NCBI GenBank assembly: GCA_041946825.1
Contig: JBHGBD010000022.1
Span: 1-64,000 of the forward strand
Length of the DNA: 64,000 nucleotides
Direction of reading: 5' to 3'
DNA from: CAZTHM01 sp041946825
GTDB lineage: Bacteria; Acidobacteriota; Terriglobia; UBA7540
Shown here piece after piece: positions 34,622-43,191 of this stretch. The notes below the pieces were generated by a model. It was given only the letters and a program-made list of their open reading frames with translations. It made no database searches and was not told the DNA's origin. Every line of letters begins with the position of its first letter. Positions within the stretch are counted from its first letter, which is position 1. Position numbers and translations under genes: made by a program.

Positions 34622-35374
34622 ATGAGACTCAAATCCAAAGTTGCAATCATCACCGGGGCGGCCTCGGGGATTGGCCGAGCCACCGCCGAACTCTTCGCGG
34701 AGGAAGGAGCTAAGGTTATAGTCGCGGATATTGATTCCGCTGGAGGCGAGCAAACCGTCAAAAACATACGCGCGAAAGGCGGCGAAGCGCTCTTCGTGGA
34801 GGCCGATATCTCGGAAGATGAGGACGCCAAACGGATTTCCGAAGAAGCGGTGAAGGCGTACGGGCGGATCGATATCCTGGTTAACAACGCCGCGGCATTT
34901 GTCTACAAAAGCCTGGAGGAGGCAACGGTTGAGGACTGGCAGCAGGCTCTTCATGTCAACGTGATGGGCAGCGCTCTTTGCACGAAGTACGCGGTGGCAC
35001 ATATGAAGAAAGCGGGGGGCGGGGCAGTGGTGAATGTGGGCTCCGTTCATAGTTTTGTTGGCCAACCCGGTTATCTTCCCTACGCCGTGACCAAGGCGGC
35101 GCTCGTGCAAATGTCGCGGAATCTGGCTGTGGAATTGGGCAGCTTCAATATCCGGGTCAACTGCGTCTGCCCTGGGGCGGTGCTGACGGCTCAGACGCTC
35201 CAGCGGTTGAAGGATCTGGGGTCAACCGTTGAAAAGATGGGCTCGGAGCATCCCCTCAAGAGGGGCTCACAACCACGCGAATCCGCCGCCGCGATCCTCT
35301 TCATGGTTTCCGAGGAAGCCTCCTTTGTGACAGGAGCATTCCTGATGGTCGATGGCGGGTACACAGCACAGTAA
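34622..35374 (+). CDS. Short-chain dehydrogenase/reductase
   Basis: This is a classical SDR of 250 residues: TGAASGIGRA near residue 12, NNAAAF, catalytic Ser in NVGSVHS, and YAVTK as the Tyr-Lys pair, with the C-terminal VTGAFLMVDGGYT. ATG 34622 has GGGAGG in front. The closest pattern is to 3-oxoacyl-ACP reductase-like or sugar 1-dehydrogenase SDRs. Within this cluster (arabinofuranosidase, aldolase, hydroxyacid dehydrogenase), oxidation of a pentose or deoxyhexose to its lactone is a reasonable guess, as in non-phosphorylating arabinose or rhamnose pathways. That assignment is inference. Confidence 0.9.
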   Translation: MRLKSKVAIITGAASGIGRATAELFAEEGAKVIVADIDSAGGEQTVKNIRAKGGEALFVEADISEDEDAKRISEEAVKAYGRIDILVNNAAAFVYKSLEEATVEDWQQALHVNVMGSALCTKYAVAHMKKAGGGAVVNVGSVHSFVGQPGYLPYAVTKAALVQMSRNLAVELGSFNIRVNCVCPGAVLTAQTLQRLKDLGSTVEKMGSEHPLKRGSQPRESAAAILFMVSEEASFVTGAFLMVDGGYTAQ

Positions 35375-35777
35375 CACGGAAGAGCAGCCTCTGCGATTGT
35401 ACCGAGGCGGGAATCCCGTCGGGGAGACATGATGTGGCAGGCACAAGATCCTGGAGTCCCGTCTGCGGGGTCGGCTGCGTGGGTTGTGGGCTGTCTTTTC
35501 TGATTTATATCACCAGTCGTAACGGCGCATTTCTCATGGAACGATCAAGCGCCGAGTCGCGCGTCTCGGGTAGACATATTGCCGCTTCAACCCCAACGGC
35601 CCCTTCGTGTCAAGATGGCCGTTGACATTAATGAGAGGATGGTTCAATATTACGCACGCCGATGGCGCGGGTTCTTCCACCACTTCTTTTTGTCGCTGTT
35701 CCGGAGGGCCTTGCACCGCTTGAGGCGTTCGCGAGAGTCTGTAACTAGCCTCTCTTGCGGGATATTGGAGGTAGAAA
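35375..35777. other. Gene-free stretch upstream of the IclR gene
   Basis: About 400 bases with no supported gene. It holds a candidate promoter (TTGACA at 35623) and ends in a GGAGG site before GTG 35778. A short plus-strand frame at 35434-35625 has no domain and no convincing start. Confidence 0.5.
35623..35651 (+). promoter_or_regulatory. Possible sigma-70-type promoter for the IclR gene
   Basis: TTGACA (35623-35628) is followed after 17 bases by AATATT (35646-35651), with TATTAC two bases later as an alternative -10. The surroundings are AT-richer than coding DNA here. Distance to the IclR start is about 125 bases. Confidence 0.3.
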
Positions 35778-36623
35778 GTGGCCTTAACTCCCAGACGAAA
35801 TTACACCATCAACTCGCTTGACCGCGCCTTGCGGATTCTCATCATTCTTGGAGAGCGCGGCGTCCCCATGCGGGTGAGCGATATTAGCCGTAAACTGGGG
35901 ATCGACAAGAGCACAGCCTATCGAATTATCTCGACTCTGCGGTTGCGGGGTTTCGTCGAGCAGGAACCTGACACCCGAAAGTATACCTTGGGCCTGAGGG
36001 TGCTCGAAGTCGCCGCACTGAAGCTGCGCTCCATCCGGCTGCTTCCAGCCGCGAAACCATTCTTGGAAGAACTGATGCTTCGCACTAAGGAAGCTGTTCA
36101 CCTCGCCGTACTGTCGGAAGGGGAAGTGATGTACGTTGACTCCGAGCAGTGCTCTGGCCCCTACAACTTGAACACCGTAGTGGGCGGGAGAGCCCCGCTT
36201 CACTCGTCGGCCGTAGGGAAAGCTCTCCTCGCGCCTCGTCCTGCCGAGGAGGTCAACCGGCTCGTGGCGATCAAAGGCCTGACTCGCTTCACGGATCGCA
36301 CGATTATCAGTACTGAAGATCTGCATGAGCATCTGGCCGGTGTGCGGAAGCAAGGTTGGGCTATCGACGATGAGGAGACGTACTTAAGCGTTCGTTGCCT
36401 GGCCTCGGGAATTTTCGATCACCGCGGGGAAGTGGTGGCCTCGATCGGAGTCTCCGCGACGATCCATCATATACCACAAGACCGCGTCCCATTCTTGGGT
36501 CAGCTCGTTAAGGATGTCGCCACGAAAATCTCCAGGCGGCTTGGCTACGTCCCCCACGCACCCGAGAGTGTGGTCGCCCAGCCTGCTTCAGGTGTCTATC
36601 AGGAAGCCCGCCGCCCCTCGTGA
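35778..36623 (+). CDS. IclR-family transcriptional regulator
   Basis: This 281-residue regulator has an N-terminal winged helix-turn-helix (about residues 10-70: SLDRALRILIILGERG, then ISRKLGIDKSTAYRIISTLRLRGFVEQ) and a GAF-like effector-binding domain (about 80-255: PLHSSAVGKALLA and GWAIDDEETYLSVRCLASGIFD are family motifs). GTG 35778 has GGAGG six bases upstream. IclR proteins commonly control aromatic or sugar acid catabolism in response to a small carboxylic ligand. Here it sits between an SDR and the aldolase/hydroxyacid dehydrogenase genes, which are its most likely targets. The last 25 residues are Pro/Ser-rich and unconserved. Confidence 0.93.
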   Translation: MALTPRRNYTINSLDRALRILIILGERGVPMRVSDISRKLGIDKSTAYRIISTLRLRGFVEQEPDTRKYTLGLRVLEVAALKLRSIRLLPAAKPFLEELMLRTKEAVHLAVLSEGEVMYVDSEQCSGPYNLNTVVGGRAPLHSSAVGKALLAPRPAEEVNRLVAIKGLTRFTDRTIISTEDLHEHLAGVRKQGWAIDDEETYLSVRCLASGIFDHRGEVVASIGVSATIHHIPQDRVPFLGQLVKDVATKISRRLGYVPHAPESVVAQPASGVYQEARRPS

Positions 36624-36970
36624 AGGTTGGCTCGGCGTCGTCGGCCGGGAAGCAGGAGGAATGAGACGATCCCTGTCTTCGACGCGGAGAGCTGTGAACC
36701 CTCCGCCTTCGCCGGCGTACAGCTGAGTTTGTTAAGCGGAGCGCGCCCCGGTCGGGTCGGTACAGCGAAAACGGGATTCCGCCCTCAGGCCGGCGCACCC
36801 CATGGCGACTTTCGCGAGGCGGTCGAAGCGATATTCCCCACGTCGCTCCGAGCGGTGAACGTGAAGGGTGCGCCCGCTACGAGCACCATCATTTTCTGAC
36901 GCCGAATCCGGAAATGATTCCCGAAGTAAGGGGTAATAGAAGCAGCGCGACTCAGACCATGGAGGCAATA
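36624..36970. other. Gene-free stretch between IclR and aldolase genes
   Basis: About 350 bases with no supported gene. It probably contains the operator/promoter for the aldolase unit. I found no clear palindrome. A GGAGG at 36961-36965 sets the start of the next gene. Confidence 0.45.
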
Positions 36971-37771
36971 ATGAAACGGAACATCGTAAAGCAAAAACTT
37001 CGAGCCGGCCAACTCGTCTACGGTGGATGGATCACCTTGCCATGTCCCGCCGTAGCCGAGGTGATGGCCTTGTCGGGTCTCGATTTCCTGGTTATCGACA
37101 CTGAGCACGGAGCAATTAGCATCGAGTCAGTGCAGGCCATCCTCCAGGCGATACAGGCAACCGATGTGGTACCCATTGTGAGACTAGCGGGGAGCCAGCG
37201 CATGTTCGCCAACAAGATCCTGGATACAGGCCCCCTCGGAATCATCGTTCCGATGGTGAGCAGTCGCGAAGACGCGCAGGCAACGGTGTCCGCAGCCCTG
37301 TACCCGCCAGAAGGGACGCGAGGGATCGGCCTGGGGAGGGCCCAGGGGTACGAACTTGATCGGCGGGAAGAATACCTGAAGGTGGCCAACGACGAAATGC
37401 TGGTTGTCGTTCAGGTCGAGCACCGTGATGGTATTGCCTGCATCGAGGAGATTGTGACGACACCTGGAATCGATCTGGTTTTTCTGGGTCCCGCTGACCT
37501 TGCGGGTTCGATGGGGTATCGAACCCAACCCGGGCATCCCGAGGTGGCGAAAGCCATCGACCGAGTTGCTCAGGCGGCCAGACGCGCGAAGGTCCCCGTG
37601 GGTATTCCCGTGTCGGGCCCGGAAGACATATCCCGGAGGGTCAAACAAGGCTTTCAGTTCTTCCATATCGGAGTGGACACGGTTTATCTCGGTGGGGCAT
37701 GCCGTCGTGGGCTGCATGAGGCCCAAGTGGCGGGCGCGGAGGCCCTCGCGGCAGGAGTTCCGGCTGCATGA
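36971..37771 (+). CDS. HpcH/HpaI-family 2-oxo acid aldolase
   Basis: This 266-residue class II (metal-dependent) aldolase of the HpcH/HpaI family cleaves 4-hydroxy-2-oxo acids to pyruvate and an aldehyde. Visible motifs are the FLVIDTEHG strand with the active-site His, VPIVRLAG with the substrate Arg, VQVEHRDG with a metal Glu and LGPADLAGSMG with a metal Asp. ATG 36971 follows GGAGG; longer starts at 36914 and 36959 are open but lack sites. Relatives act on 2-keto-3-deoxy-rhamnonate (RhmA), 2-keto-3-deoxy-glucarate or homoprotocatechuate products. In this cluster a keto-deoxy sugar acid is the probable substrate. Confidence 0.9.
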   Translation: MKRNIVKQKLRAGQLVYGGWITLPCPAVAEVMALSGLDFLVIDTEHGAISIESVQAILQAIQATDVVPIVRLAGSQRMFANKILDTGPLGIIVPMVSSREDAQATVSAALYPPEGTRGIGLGRAQGYELDRREEYLKVANDEMLVVVQVEHRDGIACIEEIVTTPGIDLVFLGPADLAGSMGYRTQPGHPEVAKAIDRVAQAARRAKVPVGIPVSGPEDISRRVKQGFQFFHIGVDTVYLGGACRRGLHEAQVAGAEALAAGVPAA

Positions 37772-38002
37772 ATTGACCCACCGAACCTCCAGAATCATTG
37801 GGCGGGGAACGGCGAATGGTGTCCGCTCCACAACGGAGAATGCTCAAGGTCGCGAGCCGGCTGAAAGTCAACGTTGCCAATTTCTCTGGAACGAGAAGTG
37901 TGTCGGCGAGGCCGCGGCAATCACATAAGCCGGTTCGTAACGGCTGGTCGTGTCAGGAACCGAGCATCCTGCCGTTTCTCTTTGCCTGTGATAAGGAGAG
38001 AC

Positions 38003-38683
38003 ATGGCGTACATCGAACTCTCCCACCGATTGAGCGCTGGCGCACCCCTACCGCCCGGCGTTCCCGGCATAGAGGTGCGCCACCATTTCAGCATCGAGCG
38101 GGGGGATGTCTCAAACTTATTTGTCCTCACGATTAGCAACCACAGCGGCACGCACATTGACGCGCCATGGCACTTCGTGGCGTCCGGACTCCGCGTCTGT
38201 GATTTCCGGCTCGAAGAGTTTGTATTCGAGAGCCCACATTGCATCGATGTGAGAATCGCTAATGGGCAGATGTTGGAGCCCGAGCATTTTCAAACTCACA
38301 AGCATGGTCTTGACAAGGCTGATCTCTTGCTGGTGCGTACCGGATACTCCCGTGTGAGGCGAGAAGCACCCGAGCGGTATGTCCTCCATTCGCCCGGGAT
38401 GTCTGTTCGTGCGGCCAACTATCTGGTAGACCAATTCCCGCGACTGCGAGCCATCGGACTCGATACGATCTCTCTGGCCTCGATGCAACACCTCGAGGAG
38501 GGGCTGGAAGCGCACCGAATTCTCCTTCGAGGTGACGGCCGACGCTTCCTGATTATTGAAGACATGAACCTTGATTTCGATCTATCGCAGTTGAGGCGGG
38601 TGATCGCGTTGCCGTTGTTGATTGAAGGAATCGACAGCTCTCCCTGCACAGTGATTGGCCTCACTTGCCAGGACGACCTATGA
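38003..38683 (+). CDS. Cyclase-family metal hydrolase (kynurenine formamidase-like)
   Basis: This 226-residue protein belongs to the cyclase/KynB fold. The metal site motif NHSGTHIDAPWHF (H-x-G-T-H-x-D-x-P-x-H) is intact, and the second His/Glu region lies in the C-terminal half (LDTISLASMQ). ATG 38003 has AAGGAGAG just upstream; the frame is open to 37874 without coding character. Family members hydrolyse amides, lactones or thioesters, and include kynurenine formamidase and isatin hydrolase. Between an aldolase and a hydroxyacid dehydrogenase, a lactonase or ring-opening role is possible. The substrate is unknown. Confidence 0.87.
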   Translation: MAYIELSHRLSAGAPLPPGVPGIEVRHHFSIERGDVSNLFVLTISNHSGTHIDAPWHFVASGLRVCDFRLEEFVFESPHCIDVRIANGQMLEPEHFQTHKHGLDKADLLLVRTGYSRVRREAPERYVLHSPGMSVRAANYLVDQFPRLRAIGLDTISLASMQHLEEGLEAHRILLRGDGRRFLIIEDMNLDFDLSQLRRVIALPLLIEGIDSSPCTVIGLTCQDDL

Positions 38684-38739
38684 GTTACACTCAACATTCT
38701 CTTCCCACCCCCTTGCGACCAGAGAAAGGATGATGACGC

Positions 38740-39744
38740 ATGCCGCGACCTAGCGGAAATGTTCGATCACCGAGAAAGTTCCTTGTGGTTCATACCGACC
38801 CCGACCTTCATCCCCTGGATTCCTTGATGCAAGCTCGGCTGGAGGACCTGGGCGCCCAGGTACTTCTGTTTGCGGGGGACGAGCCTGCTTTTATTGAGGT
38901 GGGCAGCGAGGCCGATGCAATTCTCAACGCCGATTTCCGGATTACGGCTCGCGTTATCAACTCGCTTCGCAAATGTCGCGTTATCTCTCGATTCGGCATC
39001 GGGGTCGATAACATCGATGTCGAAGCTGCGACAGCGCGGCGAATTCCTGTTGCGAATGTTCCGGATTTCTGCACTGAGGAAGTCGCGAACCGCGCTTTCG
39101 CGCTTTTGCTGGCCTGTGCATCCCATCTATTACTGCTCGACCGTCGTGTGCGCGAAGGCTCGTGGCGCAAGGGGGAACTGCCGGAGACTGTCCAGATCGA
39201 AGGCCAGACCCTTGGACTGGTCGGCTTCGGAAGAATCGCGCGGGCCGTGGCGCGCCGCGGCCTGGCATTTGGCATGAGGTTGATTGCCTACGACCCATAT
39301 CTGGCGCCCGCGCAGGTCGAGGGAGGAGGCGCCACCGCCGCCAGTTTTGAGGAGGTGCTCTCAGGATCGGACATCATCTCCCTCCATGCGCCTCTGAACC
39401 CGGAAACACATCACCTTATCGACAAGAAAGCCCTTCAACTGGTCAAGCCCACAGCTATCCTGATCAATTGCGCACGCGGCGGCCTTGTTGATGAACAGGC
39501 ATTGGTCGCGGCTTTGAGCGAGCGGCGGTTGTCGAGGGCTGGATTGGAGGTTCTCGATGTGGAGCCTCCGCGTCCTGATAATCCGCTGCTGAGAATGGAC
39601 CAGGTAATCTTCACCCCGCATTCCGCGGCTCACACCAAAGAAGCGCTACATCGAGTCCGAGAAGCGGCGGTCGATGCGGTCGTGCGGGTTCTTCAGGGTG
39701 GAAAACCCCTCCATGTTGTCAACCCTCTCGTGTTAGCGGGATGA
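38740..39744 (+). CDS. D-2-hydroxyacid dehydrogenase (SerA-like)
   Basis: This 334-residue NAD-dependent dehydrogenase belongs to the D-isomer family. The Rossmann motif is LVGFGRIAR, the catalytic triad Arg in NCARGGLVDE, Glu in LDVEPP and His in FTPHSAAHT. It lacks the C-terminal ACT/ASB domains of biosynthetic phosphoglycerate dehydrogenase, so a catabolic role on glyoxylate-, glycerate- or sugar-acid-type 2-oxo acids is more likely. ATG 38740 has AAAGGATGA in front. It ends the catabolic cluster; the next gene is on the opposite strand, 65 bases away. Confidence 0.9.
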   Translation: MPRPSGNVRSPRKFLVVHTDPDLHPLDSLMQARLEDLGAQVLLFAGDEPAFIEVGSEADAILNADFRITARVINSLRKCRVISRFGIGVDNIDVEAATARRIPVANVPDFCTEEVANRAFALLLACASHLLLLDRRVREGSWRKGELPETVQIEGQTLGLVGFGRIARAVARRGLAFGMRLIAYDPYLAPAQVEGGGATAASFEEVLSGSDIISLHAPLNPETHHLIDKKALQLVKPTAILINCARGGLVDEQALVAALSERRLSRAGLEVLDVEPPRPDNPLLRMDQVIFTPHSAAHTKEALHRVREAAVDAVVRVLQGGKPLHVVNPLVLAG

Positions 39745-39809
39745 GTGTGGTGATTGAACCTCGCGCAGCATGCGGAAGGTGATTCGCAAGTTGGGGGCAC
39801 ACGATTTCG

Positions 39810-42800
39810 TCATTCGTGGGCGGGTTCGGTGGGGCTAATCGGCGGTACGAATCGCGGATCAATTTCCTTTGCCTTTAGGAATGCGGCGATTGCCTCTCCA
39901 GTCCGGCCGGTTTTTGCGAGCGCAAGGCCCAAGTTAAAGTGAGCCTGCGCGTAGTCGGGCTTGAGTCGAATGGCCGTCTGAAAGCACGGGATCGCTGCGT
40001 CCATCAGTCCCTGCTGAGCCAAGACGGCTCCAAGGTCATTGTGACCTTCCGGCCAATCAGGGCGCAGCTTGGTGACAGTTTGCAGCGCGGTCGTGGCCGC
40101 GGCCAAATCTCCTGTAGCAGCCAAGGCCTGTCCCAATCGGAAGTGTACTTCGGGTTCGTTCGGGTTGAGGCGCAGGGCAGCGCGAAGCTCCGAGATTGCC
40201 TCAGTTGATCCGCCAGGCGCATAGCCCAATGCTATTCCCAGGTTGAAGTGCGCTTCGGCGGATTCGGGTCCCAGCGCTACCGCCCTCCGGAGATAACCGA
40301 CAGCCTCCTCGGACTTCCCCTGGCGGAGAAGCGCGACTCCCAGATAATTCAGAATCTCCGGCGAATCCGGTCGAACGGCGAGAACTTGCTTGAACTCTCG
40401 GATGGCGCCCTCAATATCACCTTTGCCACTCAGCGCGAGTCCAAGATTGTGGCGGGCCACTACATCGCCAGGGTGAAGGTTCAGCGCGGCCTGGAAGTGA
40501 CGCACGCTTCTTTCGTACTCCTTCTTACGGAGAAACGCCGTTCCTAGGTTGGCATGAGCCGGCGCGTGGCTCGGATCCAAGCCCAGCGCCCTCTCGCACG
40601 CGCGCACAGCTTCGTCGACCCTTCCCTGGATCAGTAACGCAGCACCGAGATTGCTGTAAGAGTCCGGGAAGGAGGGATCGATTTCGATGGCCTTCTGAAA
40701 TTCGCCTATCGCCCCTGCGATGTCACCATCTTCCCCGTCACGTCGTCCGCGTTGATTGGCTTCCTGCGCCCGGCGTCTGGGGCCCTGGGGGCTTTTCCGG
40801 GCTTGAAATTCTCTCAGAATATCTTCCGCTTCCGCGACACGCTTGAGCTTGCGCAAGGCCATGCTGAGACGATAGTAGATGTCGGGTGAATCGGGATTTA
40901 ATTGCAGGGCCTTTTGAAAAGCCTCCACGGCGCGTCCGAAATCTCCCAGTTCCGCTAGGGCGCGACCCAGATTGTAGTTGGCGTCAGCCGAGTCAGGTTT
41001 CAGCTGCAGGGCCGTGCGGAAAGCGGTGACCGCCTGCTCGGTCTCCCTTTCCAGCAAAAGTGTGGTTCCTAAACCCGTGAAGGCATCGGCGTAGTCCGGT
41101 TTCAACTCGGCGGCTTTGCGAAAGGCAGCCAGCGCCTGCGGGGCCTGACCGGTATCACGCTGCGCGACACCCAGGGTGTAGTATGCTTCGGCGTAGTCTT
41201 CCTTCAGTCGAAGGGCAGTCTGCAGCTCCTGAATAGCGCGTCGGATCATTTGGAGGTCAGCCGCGCTCCATCCGCGCCGGGGAACAGCAAGTCGTTCCGA
41301 TCTGCCGCTATGGACCATCCGCAGCAATAATGCTCCCATTTCGTAGTGAGCTTCGGGGCTATCCGGCGTCAGTCGCAACAATTCTTCGTACTGTTTCACA
41401 GCCTCGGGGACATTTCCGGTTCGAGCCAGAGCCAATCCCAAGTTCTTGCGGGCCTCGACCGAACTCGAATCCAGGCTCAGTGCTGATCGGAATGCCGCGA
41501 TGGCGCCTTGCAGATCGCCACGCTGGGCAAGAATGAATCCCAGCCCGGTGCGCGCTTCCACATAGGCCGGACGCAACTCCAGTGCTTTCTCGAACTCTCT
41601 GACAACTTCCTCGCCCAGATCTCCTGACGAAAGCAGAGCTTGAGCGAGATTGTAGTGGGCTTCCGGGTAATCGGGCTGCAAACGGATGGAATCTCGGAAT
41701 TCGAGGATCGCTTCATCAAACTTACCCTGCTGGGCTAGGGCGGCCCCTAAGCCGTTGTGGGCTTCAGGGTTGACCGGATTGATTTCGATGGCCTTCCTGA
41801 ATTGCTCGACAGCCTCCGAGAGCCTGCCTCCGGTTCCCAGCGCCACTCCCGTATTAACGCCGATTCCCGCCGCCATCGGTGCGTTCTGGGCTGTTTTCGC
41901 CCTCAGGTAGTCCTGGTAGGCCTTGTCCGCGCCCGCCGTATCGCCCTTTTGGCGAAGGGCCCGCATCAGATTGAAGTGGGTGGAGGGATGTGCGGCTCCC
42001 AGCCGGATCGCTTTGTGAAGGGCCTCGGCGGCGCGATCGAAATCGCCCTTTGTCAACAGCGCCACTCCGAGTTCGGAATAGGCTTCGGCGTAATCGGGAT
42101 TAAGGCGAACAGCCGTCTCATACTCCCGGATGGCTTCCTCCGTCTGCCCCTTCCGTCGAAGCATGTGGCCGAGCCATTTATGAGGGGATGCGAAATCCGG
42201 CCGAAGCTGAATTGCCTTCCGGAGGACGACAATGGCTTCCTCGTTCTGGAAATCCCTTATTAACGCCATTCCGAGGTTGTTCAGGGCATGGGCGTTATTC
42301 GGGTCCAACTCGAGGGCCGCCCGATTCTCTCTGATGGTGCCGGTGAGATCCCCCTTCTGCCAATGGATGAGGCCCAGGTTAAAGTGGGCCTCGGCAAGCT
42401 TGGGATCCTGCTGAAGCGCCGTACGAAACTCTTCCAGGGCCTCGTCCTCCCTGCCCAATTTTGCCAAAGCGACGCCGCGAGCGTTGTGGATGGCAGGTTG
42501 GTTGGGGTCTAGGTCGAGGGAAGTGCGGAGTTCGCGGCTAGCGGACTCGAAGTCGCCCAGCCGCGATAATGCGGCACCAAGGCTAGCCCGCACCTTCGGA
42601 TCGCGAGGGCTGGCCTCGGCTTCACGCCTGAGCCTCACGACGGTCGCCGCCAGTTCCCGCAGAGTGTCGCCCCCCGACTGTGGAGCCGAGGCTTCGTGTT
42701 CCGAATGGTGTTGCGATATTGCAATAGGAATTGCACTGTGCGACAAAATGACCACTCCGGCCAACGCCCTCAGGATATTGAGCACAGCTCCAACCGGGTC

Positions 42801-42866
42801 TTCCGAGTGGGGGCGAGTCGGGCTACCCGTTTCGAGATGGTTGGTGGCCGACTGCGGGAAGTTCAC
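39810..42866 (-). CDS. Very long exported or membrane-anchored TPR protein
   Basis: This 1018-residue protein is made almost wholly of tetratricopeptide repeats, more than 20 of about 34 residues (for example LDLDPNQPAIHNARGVALAKLG and AIRLKPDYAQAHFNLGLALAKTG). GTG 42866 opens a 35-residue lead and then a hydrophobic segment (VLNILRALAGVVILSHSAIPIAI), which could be an uncleaved anchor or late signal. At about residues 700-720 the solenoid is broken by a charged stretch (QARKSPQGPRRRAQEANQRG). No catalytic domain is present; O-GlcNAc transferase-like TPR arrays look similar but lack a catalytic half here. It is convergent with the hydroxyacid dehydrogenase gene and divergent from the TonB receptor gene. 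Confidence 0.88.
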   Translation of the reverse strand: MNFPQSATNHLETGSPTRPHSEDPVGAVLNILRALAGVVILSHSAIPIAISQHHSEHEASAPQSGGDTLRELAATVVRLRREAEASPRDPKVRASLGAALSRLGDFESASRELRTSLDLDPNQPAIHNARGVALAKLGREDEALEEFRTALQQDPKLAEAHFNLGLIHWQKGDLTGTIRENRAALELDPNNAHALNNLGMALIRDFQNEEAIVVLRKAIQLRPDFASPHKWLGHMLRRKGQTEEAIREYETAVRLNPDYAEAYSELGVALLTKGDFDRAAEALHKAIRLGAAHPSTHFNLMRALRQKGDTAGADKAYQDYLRAKTAQNAPMAAGIGVNTGVALGTGGRLSEAVEQFRKAIEINPVNPEAHNGLGAALAQQGKFDEAILEFRDSIRLQPDYPEAHYNLAQALLSSGDLGEEVVREFEKALELRPAYVEARTGLGFILAQRGDLQGAIAAFRSALSLDSSSVEARKNLGLALARTGNVPEAVKQYEELLRLTPDSPEAHYEMGALLLRMVHSGRSERLAVPRRGWSAADLQMIRRAIQELQTALRLKEDYAEAYYTLGVAQRDTGQAPQALAAFRKAAELKPDYADAFTGLGTTLLLERETEQAVTAFRTALQLKPDSADANYNLGRALAELGDFGRAVEAFQKALQLNPDSPDIYYRLSMALRKLKRVAEAEDILREFQARKSPQGPRRRAQEANQRGRRDGEDGDIAGAIGEFQKAIEIDPSFPDSYSNLGAALLIQGRVDEAVRACERALGLDPSHAPAHANLGTAFLRKKEYERSVRHFQAALNLHPGDVVARHNLGLALSGKGDIEGAIREFKQVLAVRPDSPEILNYLGVALLRQGKSEEAVGYLRRAVALGPESAEAHFNLGIALGYAPGGSTEAISELRAALRLNPNEPEVHFRLGQALAATGDLAAATTALQTVTKLRPDWPEGHNDLGAVLAQQGLMDAAIPCFQTAIRLKPDYAQAHFNLGLALAKTGRTGEAIAAFLKAKEIDPRFVPPISPTEPAHE

Positions 42867-43191
42867 TTGAGCCTCTGAAAATGAGGGTTCCGTCTTGGCT
42901 CATTACCCAAATACAGACGCCCATCTGACCACGATGAGCTTAATTATTTCATGCGGTGGCGTCAAGTGTCCTCGTGTTCATAGTTGGGTGCCATCGGTGG
43001 CCAACAGCCCACGGATAAGGCTCAAGCAAAAATTCGTATCAATATTGCCACCTAATAATCACTATTGAGCCGAAATACCTTGACATCGTATATCGGAAGG
43101 AGTAGGAAAAACATGCTCTTCCTACTGCGGTTCGATTCGAACAGGACTTAGGCCCTTCGAAGCGTCGGGTTGAGAGAAGGAGGATTGTACG
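42867..43191. other. Divergent promoter region, TPR gene and TonB receptor
   Basis: About 325 bases, clearly AT-richer than the flanks, separate two divergent genes. On the plus strand TTGACA (43080) and a perfect 8-base inverted repeat (43101-43126) mark the receptor promoter/leader. GAGAAGGAGGA directly precedes ATG 43192. No gene is seen. Confidence 0.6.
43080..43126 (+). promoter_or_regulatory. Promoter with inverted repeat ahead of TonB receptor gene
   Basis: TTGACA (43080-43085) is followed after 17 bases by TAGGAA (43103-43108). The inverted repeat AGTAGGAA (43101-43108) / TTCCTACT (43119-43126), with a 10-base spacer, covers the putative -10 and start. It could be an operator or, in RNA, a leader hairpin. 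The repeat is exact; the promoter assignment is tentative. Confidence 0.4.
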
